Assembly: GCA_002708395.1 (NCBI GenBank)
Contig: PANP01000042.1
Coordinates: forward strand, 10,871 to 16,269
Direction of reading: 5' to 3'
Length of the DNA stretch: 5,399 bases
From: Dehalococcoidia bacterium
Lineage (GTDB): Bacteria; Chloroflexota; Dehalococcoidia; UBA3495
The translations under genes were made by a program, and so were the position numbers. Positions within the stretch are counted from its first letter, which is position 1, and the number at the start of each line of letters is the position of its first letter. This document shows, piece after piece, positions 1 through 4,414 of the stretch. The notes beneath the pieces are model-generated. The model searched no databases, was not told the origin of the DNA, and saw only the letters and a program-made list of their open reading frames with translations.

Positions 1-406
1 CCTTCATGTGAGGCACCACGGCCCGACAGCACAGGAAAACTCCGCGAAGGTTTACCCCCATCAGACGGTCCCACTCCTCAACAGGTATCTCTTCGAACGG
101 CCCCCTAGTCACTGCGGGACGTTGGTAGATCGCAGCGTTATTTATGATGCCATCGATACGTCCGAATCTTTCCATAGTCAACCGCGCCATAGTATCGGTA
201 GACTCGGGCTGGGACACGTCGGTAGTCACCGCCAGAGCGTCGTGACCGGCTTCCCCCAGGGATGCAGCGACCGCATCGGCGCCTTGTCCATCGATATCCG
301 CCACGACAACCCGCGCTCCTTCCGCCGCCAGACCTTCACAGTAAGCGAGTCCGATGCCGTGGGCTCCACCGGTAACAATCAATACCTGGTCTTTAAGCCT
401 ATCCAT
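1..406 (-). CDS. Short-chain dehydrogenase/reductase (SDR), N-terminal part, cut by window edge
   Basis: This is the first 135 residues of a classical SDR; the rest lies left of base 1. Translation from the ATG at 406 gives MDRLKDQVLIVTGG. The Rossmann dinucleotide motif TGGAHGIG is at residues 12-19. An acidic residue, Asp37, ends the second strand (VVVADID), which in this family favours NAD(H) over NADP(H). The NNAA structural motif is at 89-92, and Asn119 in GVNLRG matches the catalytic-tetrad Asn. The catalytic Ser and the YxxxK pair should follow at about residues 140-165 and are not visible. A ribosome site AGAGGG (complement of 415-420) lies 8 bases before the ATG. The gene diverges from amidohydrolase A across a 280-base control region. 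It probably oxidises an alcohol or dihydrodiol, or reduces a ketone, in the cytoplasm; the substrate is unknown. The family call is secure. Confidence 0.93.
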   Translation of the reverse strand, partial: MDRLKDQVLIVTGGAHGIGLAYCEGLAAEGARVVVADIDGQGADAVAASLGEAGHDALAVTTDVSQPESTDTMARLTMERFGRIDGIINNAAIYQRPAVTRGPFEEIPVEEWDRLMGVNLRGVFLCCRAVVPHMK

Positions 407-467
407 CTCACTATCCCTCTAGTCTGTCTTAGTTCTACCGGGCTTACTCGCCGGGAGATTGATTCCT

Positions 468-490
468 TACTATACGACGCCGGAATAGTA
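468..490. promoter_or_regulatory. Operator-like dyad with possible SDR promoter
   Basis: TACTAT (468-473) and ATAGTA (485-490) form a perfect 6-base inverted repeat around an 11-base spacer. A second, interleaved repeat is ATTCC (462-466) with GGAAT (482-486). Read on the minus strand, the left half contains TATAGT (complement of 469-474), a fair -10 for the SDR gene starting at 406, but no convincing -35 stands at the right distance. The size and position suit a site for a dimeric repressor controlling the SDR. This is inference; no regulator gene is in the window. Confidence 0.3.
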
Positions 491-506
491 CGTCCCAGCA
501 GGCAGC

Positions 507-526
507 TTGTCCACTTCTGTAGACAA
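507..526. promoter_or_regulatory. Imperfect dyad upstream of the amidohydrolase A promoter
   Basis: TTGTCCAC (507-514) and GTAGACAA (519-526) are 8-base arms around a 4-base centre with one mismatch (C512/A521). The right arm overlaps the -35-like TAGACA at 520-525, so a protein bound here could compete with RNA polymerase. The half-sites differ from those of the dyad at 468-490. Confidence 0.3.
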
Positions 527-549
527 CAACTCCGCAGTGATATAATCAC
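520..549 (+). promoter_or_regulatory. Extended -10 promoter with overlapping palindrome, reading into amidohydrolase A
   Basis: A perfect TATAAT at 541-546 is preceded by TG at 538-539, making an extended -10 (TGATATAAT). TAGACA at 520-525 matches five of six -35 bases, but the spacer is only 15 bases; the extended -10 could compensate. The -10 sits inside the dyad GTGAT-ATA-ATCAC (537-549), so a factor binding there would block initiation. The expected start is near 553, giving a leader of about 135 bases before the ATG at 687. That leader contains the hairpin at 574-611. Confidence 0.5.
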
Positions 550-573
550 GGCGCAAATTTCGGCACTGTACGG

Positions 574-611
574 CCCTCACCCCCGGTCCATCTCCCTGAG
601 GGAGAGGGGTG
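574..611. repeat. REP-like palindromic element in the leader of amidohydrolase A
   Basis: The core TCTCCCT (591-597), G598, AGGGAGA (599-605) is a perfect 7-base inverted repeat. Outside it, CACCCC (578-583) pairs with GGGGTG (606-611), with a 7-base bulge on the left side. The overall form, a CCCTCACCCC run leading into TCTCCC then GGGAGAGGGG, resembles a short palindromic intergenic element that recurs in many bacterial genomes; this likeness is recalled, not searched. No run of T follows, so it does not look like an intrinsic terminator. Copies elsewhere in the genome are expected, but this window holds only one. Confidence 0.55.
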
Positions 612-686
612 CCTACCACGGAACAGAAGACGAATTGAGGGCCGCGCGTTCCAGTCAAACTGCTAATCATAGGGAGAAGTGTTCTG

Positions 687-1895
687 ATGAGCCAAAAACT
701 CTGTATATCAGCGGATTCCCACGTTGTTGAATCGGCGGAGTTCTTCGAGCCGTTGGAAGAACTATTCGGCGATAAAGCCCCCAAGATGGTGACGGTGGAC
801 CCAGCCCGTGGCCCACAACTCAGCCTGGGTAACGGCAAGCTGGGCATCGGCCTATCCGGCTTCTTCATGCAGAACGTGGACTTCACCACCCAGGAAGCCC
901 AGGACATGCGCCGGTTGGGCTACGAACTTGCCCGGCCTGGTTGCTACGATGTGGCGGAGCGGCTCAATGACCAGGAACTGGACGGTCTTGCCGCCGAGAT
1001 TATCTACCCCAGCGTGATATTCAACGTCTACCAGGTCGAGGATCTGGATATCGTCAAAGCGTCGTTCTCGCTGTACAACGATTGGGTTGCCGACTACTGC
1101 CGTCAGGCGCCGGACCGGTTGTTCCCCTTAGCCAGCATCCAACTGTATGACCTGGACGAAGCAATCAAAGAGATGGAGCGGTCCAAGAAGCTGGGACATG
1201 TCGGCATCTCCATAGCCGCCACCGCCCCTCCGGACAAGCTGTACTCCGACCCTTACTACGATAAGTTCTGGGAAGCGGCCCAGGCCATGAATATGCCAAT
1301 TCATTGGCATATCTTCACCGGCGCTACCGACAACCACGGTCTCCCTTTCCGCCAAGCGGGCAGCGCCCTGTCATTCGCCGGGGTCATGTTCACCATCGCC
1401 GACATCATCCAATCCGGGGTATGCGAGCGGTACCCCGGCCTGCGGTTCGTGGTGACCGAGTTCGAGACCGGCTGGGTGGGAATCATGCTGAAGCGCCTGG
1501 ACTGGGCCTACGTCAGAGGCGGCGGAGAGAAGGTCTTCGGACTGCCGATGCTACCCAGCGAGTATTGGAAGCGCAATTTCCGGGTGACTTTCGAGGACGA
1601 CCCGTTGGGCATCATGACCAGGGACTTCATCGGCACCAGCACCATGATGTGGGGCAGCGACTACCCCCACGGCGACTCGATATTCCCTCACTCTCAGCAA
1701 GTGCTGAGCGAGATTCTTTCAGACTGCACACCGGAAGAACGATACGAGCTAACGGTGAAAAACGTGGTTGAGCTTTACAACCTGCCCTTCGAACTGGAGG
1801 GACCGGATCAAGCCGCGCTAAACTTCATACCAACGCCGGAAGTTAAGACCTGGCAGAACGCGTTACCTTTGCGGGGAGCAGTAAGCCGGGTTTAG
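687..1895 (+). CDS. Amidohydrolase family protein A (PF04909-type, metal-dependent)
   Basis: A complete 402-residue TIM-barrel protein of the Amidohydrolase_2 family, which includes ACMSD, gamma-resorcylate decarboxylase and related hydrolases or decarboxylases. The strand-1 metal motif is SADSHVVE with Asp10-x-His12. PIHWHIFTG (204-212) supplies the mid-barrel His, most likely His208. TEFETGWV places Glu258 where ACMSD has a metal-site His, and WGSDYPH gives the C-terminal catalytic Asp325 plus His328. The C-terminal VKNVVELYNLP segment is the usual closing helix, followed by a tail of about 35 residues that I do not recognise. AGGGAG at 671-676 precedes the ATG by 10 bases; the family motif begins at residue 8, which supports this start. 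No signal peptide is seen, so it is cytoplasmic. It is transcribed alone, away from the SDR and towards amidohydrolase B, and ends at a strong terminator. The reaction is hydrolysis or non-oxidative decarboxylation of an unknown substrate. Confidence 0.92.
   Translation: MSQKLCISADSHVVESAEFFEPLEELFGDKAPKMVTVDPARGPQLSLGNGKLGIGLSGFFMQNVDFTTQEAQDMRRLGYELARPGCYDVAERLNDQELDGLAAEIIYPSVIFNVYQVEDLDIVKASFSLYNDWVADYCRQAPDRLFPLASIQLYDLDEAIKEMERSKKLGHVGISIAATAPPDKLYSDPYYDKFWEAAQAMNMPIHWHIFTGATDNHGLPFRQAGSALSFAGVMFTIADIIQSGVCERYPGLRFVVTEFETGWVGIMLKRLDWAYVRGGGEKVFGLPMLPSEYWKRNFRVTFEDDPLGIMTRDFIGTSTMMWGSDYPHGDSIFPHSQQVLSEILSDCTPEERYELTVKNVVELYNLPFELEGPDQAALNFIPTPEVKTWQNALPLRGAVSRV
1291..1312. repeat. Perfect 10-base inverted repeat inside amidohydrolase A
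   Basis: ATATGCCAAT (1291-1300) and ATTGGCATAT (1303-1312) are exact reverse complements separated by two bases. The palindrome lies over the codons for MPIHWH (residues 203-208), the metal-binding stretch of the enzyme. It may be a by-product of codon choice or a protein-binding site. The two-base gap is too tight for a normal RNA loop, although an inner pair or two could open. Confidence 0.6.
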
Positions 1896-1923
1896 TTAGC
1901 GCGCGTCTATCAGACCAGTAGTC

Positions 1924-1958
1924 AGCCCTGTACGGCCTACAACCCGTACAGGGCTTTT
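1924..1958 (+). terminator. Intrinsic terminator of amidohydrolase A, overlapping the 3' end of gene B
   Basis: AGCCCTGTACGG (1924-1935) and CCGTACAGGGCT (1944-1955) form a perfect 12-base stem with an 8-base loop, followed by T to 1958. It starts 29 bases after the stop of amidohydrolase A. Only the plus strand has a trailing T tract; on the minus strand the stem is followed by GACTAC. It should therefore mainly end rightward transcripts. The loop (1936-1943) holds the TAG stop of amidohydrolase B (1937-1939), and the right arm encodes the last residues of that protein. Confidence 0.85.
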
Positions 1959-2959
1959 GCATTCGCGTCCAGGAACTTATCCACTGTGGCCGGAGCGATT
2001 TTAGCGTCTTCTCTGAGCTTGCGTAGAGCAATCAACTCCGAAGATGTGTCGTTGTGACCGTAATCGGTACCGATGATGATGTTCTCGTCGCCAACCGTGT
2101 CTACGACGTAGGCGATGTCGTCGGCGGTCTGGCAGGCCACGTACATTCGATTTTCCCGAAGCGTGTCCTTGCCCAGCCAGGTCTTGCCGATTCTACGGAA
2201 CCGGAGCTCCATATCGTTGAGGGCGTAAGGTATCCACTGGGAACTCACCTCGATGAACCCCCACCGCAAGTCCGGGAACTTCTCCGGGATTCCCTTCATA
2301 AGCAGGTCGTGGAAAGCTCCAACCACGGGCAACTTGAATTGGGCGAACCCCGAATCCTGGCTGAAGATGTCGTACATGTCGAAGTTCCCGGTGCTGGCGT
2401 GGACGCAGATGGGAAGGTCCAGCTTGGCGGCCTCCTGGTACAAGGGGAAATTGTAGGCGTTGGATAGCCGCTGATCCCCGTCTAGCGAACGCATATAGAC
2501 ACCGCAGGCCCCGTTTTCCTTGCCGAAGTGGAGTTCTTCTATCGCCTTATCCATGTTCATGACCGGCGGGACCACCACCCAGCGCAGTCTGCCGCCACCT
2601 TTTCGCCAGATGTCAGCCAGCCACCGGTTATAACCCTTACACAAGGCAACTTCGGCATCAGGACGCCGGGTGAGGGGTCTCAAAAAGATGGTCGGGTAGA
2701 GGACGTGGGTATCCACACCCAGTTCGTCCATGTGAGCCAAACGGGCGTCGATGTCCGACATCTCCCGTGCCTCGTCGGGAGTGTCCAAGCCGATGTTGCT
2801 GTTCTTGGCGAAGGTTCGGCCTTCAACCATCCAGTATTCCCGGTTCCCCCCGTCCTTGGGCACCACCACCTCCGGCCGAAACGATGCTTCGGCGTCAGGT
2901 ATGAACTCCCAGGTGCGTTCCGTTTCTACGACATGGGCATCAGAGTCTATCACTACCAT
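1937..2959 (-). CDS. Amidohydrolase family protein B (PF04909-type, metal-dependent)
   Basis: A complete 340-residue Amidohydrolase_2 protein. The motifs in order are IDSDAHVVE (Asp7-x-His9), LPICVHASTG (His187), RWGFIEVSSQW (Glu237 at the position of the ACMSD His), and IIIGTDYGHND (Asp299, with His302). It ends with NAKALYGL, the usual family C-terminus. The frame extends upstream to an ATG at 3058 (373 residues), but I start at 2959. There the DxH motif begins near residue 7 as expected, AAGGA lies 10 bases upstream, and a TATAAT box at 3024-3029 falls inside the longer version. The added 33 residues are not family-like. The protein is a distant paralogue of amidohydrolase A: the metal motifs fall in the same order, and DWVADYCR in A aligns with RWLADIWR in B. 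The two genes converge with 41 bases between their stops. It is probably a cytoplasmic hydrolase or decarboxylase of unknown substrate. Confidence 0.9.
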   Translation of the reverse strand: MVVIDSDAHVVETERTWEFIPDAEASFRPEVVVPKDGGNREYWMVEGRTFAKNSNIGLDTPDEAREMSDIDARLAHMDELGVDTHVLYPTIFLRPLTRRPDAEVALCKGYNRWLADIWRKGGGRLRWVVVPPVMNMDKAIEELHFGKENGACGVYMRSLDGDQRLSNAYNFPLYQEAAKLDLPICVHASTGNFDMYDIFSQDSGFAQFKLPVVGAFHDLLMKGIPEKFPDLRWGFIEVSSQWIPYALNDMELRFRRIGKTWLGKDTLRENRMYVACQTADDIAYVVDTVGDENIIIGTDYGHNDTSSELIALRKLREDAKIAPATVDKFLDANAKALYGL

Positions 2960-3023
2960 CGTCTGTCCATCCTTATCAGGTTTATGCCGGTGGGACTCAT
3001 TGAGCCGGTATGGCGACCCGGAC

Positions 3024-3053
3024 ATTATAGGTTCGTGGATAGGCAGATGCCAC
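3024..3053 (-). promoter_or_regulatory. Sigma-70-like promoter for amidohydrolase B
   Basis: On the minus strand, GTGGCA (complement of 3048-3053) is followed after 18 bases by a perfect TATAAT (complement of 3024-3029). Transcription should begin near 3017, giving a leader of about 58 bases before the ATG at 2959. The -35 matches four of six consensus bases. The position excludes the upstream ATGs at 3058 and 3025 as starts on this transcript. Confidence 0.5.
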
Positions 3054-3064
3054 CACATCGATGT

Positions 3065-3406
3065 TCAGGCGTGCCGAGAGAAGGTGGACGGAACGCCTTG
3101 ATTCACCCGGAGCGAGCGGGGATCGTAGAGGGCGGAGGCATCTGGCCTTGGGTAGTTGACACCACAAGGTGTGAGGGAGGCAAGAGAACGGTCAGCGTCA
3201 TTCAGGAAGACCCGGACGTCCCAATTGACCCCGGAACCGGACATGGAAGGGAAACATCTAGCCAGCGCTACTCCGAAGCATTGCCCTTCAAATACGATCA
3301 GTTCACCGGTTTTGGCCCTGTCGAAAAAGTGAAGGAAAGAGAAGTTCTTACCTATTCCTTTGCGGAAGACGCAAGATAGACTGCCTCGCCCAGGGATGGA
3401 AAACCG
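3065..3406 (-). other. Unexplained 113-codon open frame in the gap between two minus-strand genes
   Basis: The gap at 2960-3427 is the longest in the window. Apart from the amidohydrolase B promoter, it contains only this frame, open from after TGA (complement of 3407-3409) to TGA (complement of 3065-3067). The only ATG is at 3244, which would give 59 residues beginning MSGSGVNWDV; no ribosome site was noted and no GTG or TTG start precedes it. The upstream part reads GIGKNFSFLHFFDRAKTG and the end reads PSTFSRHA. Third positions lean towards C and G in the 3' part. I recognise no family. It could be the decayed 3' end of a gene, an intergenic repeat that happens to be open, or chance. The plus strand is also open across most of it (to 3379), which argues for low stop density rather than coding. 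Neither a tRNA nor a riboswitch fold was recognised. Confidence 0.25.
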
Positions 3407-3427
3407 TCAGAGAACCTTCGAGGCAAA

Positions 3428-4171
3428 TCACGGCGTTGCCAGCAGCCGTCCCCAACCAGTGACCGGTGGGGCGATGCCGTCGTGAATCAGACGCCATGCT
3501 CTGGTATTTCCGTTGGTGAACACTGGCTTGTCGTAGTCTTCCTCCAAGATAGGCACCGCAGGCAGTGGCCGCCAGGCCCCTCCTGGCAGAAAAAGAGCGT
3601 CGGCTTGGGGGGCCTGCCTCATCGCTTCACGGCCCAGTTCAAAAGCCAGCTTGACTCCCATCTCGAAGCTCATGCTGAACGCCTGCTGGGCCCACTGCCC
3701 TCTGCTGGTCATGGTCAGCACCTCTATACCCGCATGGTCTAGATATTTGATCAATGCGTCATTGACTTGGTTGGCCCATCGACTACCCACAGCAATCTTC
3801 TTGACCCCCATGTGATGCATGGCGGCGACCACGGCTTCTCCCGCCGTGTCTCCCGGAACCCCCATGGTCTTCTCGGTATCCTCGATCAACTCCAGAATAC
3901 GCTGCCGGCCCAACTGCACCGAGATGGGGATTCCGTTCAGCGAGACCCGTTGCGCCCCCCGGCTTACCAGGTCTTGAACGCAACCGGCATAGCGTCCCAT
4001 GGCGTCTTCCACACCTTGGGATGTGTAGTCCTCAATGCCTAGGACATTGGATAGAGTCAACACATCCGGCGGCAATAAGGACTCAGACTGCGGGCTGGCG
4101 TCCCCGGTCTCGTCACCTCGCGCCGGAGCGATAACTCCCCAGGTATAGCTTGGCGTAGTCTGTGCGGTCAT
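3428..4171 (-). CDS. Asp/Glu racemase superfamily protein (maleate isomerase / arylmalonate decarboxylase-like) lacking both catalytic Cys
   Basis: A 247-residue protein, close to the usual 240-250 of the maleate cis-trans isomerase/AMDase branch. Recognisable are WGVIAPA (11-17) at strand 1, the GAQRVSLNGIPIS segment (72-84), KKIAVGSRWANQVNDALIKYL (124-144) of the second half-domain, LFLPGGAWRPLP (193-204), DKPVFTNGNTRAW (214-226), and a GWGRLL end (239-244). In active relatives two Cys sit in the first and second loops; here the aligned residues are Gly80 and Gly197. Arylmalonate decarboxylase also has Gly in the first loop but keeps the second Cys. The only Cys is Cys64, outside both loops. 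The frame runs up to an ATG at 4339, but homology begins about residue 10 from the ATG at 4171, so I start there; no clear ribosome site precedes it. It diverges from the aldo/keto reductase. The fold assignment is good; the reaction is unknown. Confidence 0.85.
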   Translation of the reverse strand: MTAQTTPSYTWGVIAPARGDETGDASPQSESLLPPDVLTLSNVLGIEDYTSQGVEDAMGRYAGCVQDLVSRGAQRVSLNGIPISVQLGRQRILELIEDTEKTMGVPGDTAGEAVVAAMHHMGVKKIAVGSRWANQVNDALIKYLDHAGIEVLTMTSRGQWAQQAFSMSFEMGVKLAFELGREAMRQAPQADALFLPGGAWRPLPAVPILEEDYDKPVFTNGNTRAWRLIHDGIAPPVTGWGRLLATP

Positions 4172-4221
4172 AGTTTTAGCTCGCTTATTCGGGTGTATCG
4201 GCCAATACGAACGATTGCCGT

Positions 4222-4249
4222 ATTCTACCTCAATCACGGGAGATGACAC
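4222..4249 (-). promoter_or_regulatory. Candidate promoter for the racemase-superfamily gene
   Basis: On the minus strand, GTGTCA (complement of 4244-4249, four of six) is followed after 16 bases by TAGAAT (complement of 4222-4227, five of six). Transcription would begin near 4215, about 45 bases before the ATG at 4171. This is a sequence match only. If used, it rules out the upstream in-frame ATG at 4339. Confidence 0.35.
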
Positions 4250-4255
4250 CGGGAA

Positions 4256-4284
4256 TTGTGAGACGGTTCGGGTTATCGTAAACT
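4256..4284 (+). promoter_or_regulatory. Candidate promoter for the aldo/keto reductase gene
   Basis: TTGTGA (4256-4261) and TAAACT (4279-4284) each match four of six consensus bases at the ideal 17-base spacing. The leader to the ATG at 4415 would be about 125 bases. It lies a few bases from the leftward promoter candidate at 4222-4249, so the two would be back to back and could be co-regulated. Support is weak. Confidence 0.25.
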
Positions 4285-4414
4285 GTAGCCCGGCGCCAGG
4301 GAGCTCGGCGATAAATGGAAACCTAGCCAACATCCACACAGCGAATCACGCCAGCCGGTGAGTTCGTTGGTGGTGATTCTGTCTAACCACAGCCAGCACA
4401 GCGAGGAGAAATCC

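Noticed and set aside
8..730. 240-codon plus-strand frame over the SDR gene and the control region
   Set aside because: It is antisense to the SDR, whose family motifs are unmistakable, and it runs through the divergent promoter region. The translation has no recognisable family.
470..907. 145-codon minus-strand frame across the start of amidohydrolase A
   Set aside because: It is antisense to the clear family motifs of amidohydrolase A and crosses the promoter and hairpin. No family likeness is seen.
2528..3379. 283-codon plus-strand frame over the amidohydrolase B 5' end and the gap
   Set aside because: Its first half is antisense to amidohydrolase B, and the translation shows no family. 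The part in the gap reflects general lack of stop codons on both strands.
3382..3425. TGCCTCG/CGAGGCA inverted repeat as terminator of the racemase-superfamily gene
   Set aside because: The arms are only 7 bases, the loop is 30 bases, and no T run follows on the minus strand.
4172..4339. 56-residue N-terminal extension of the racemase-superfamily protein
   Set aside because: It lies upstream of the fold's first strand, crosses the candidate promoter at 4222-4249, and does not look like family sequence.
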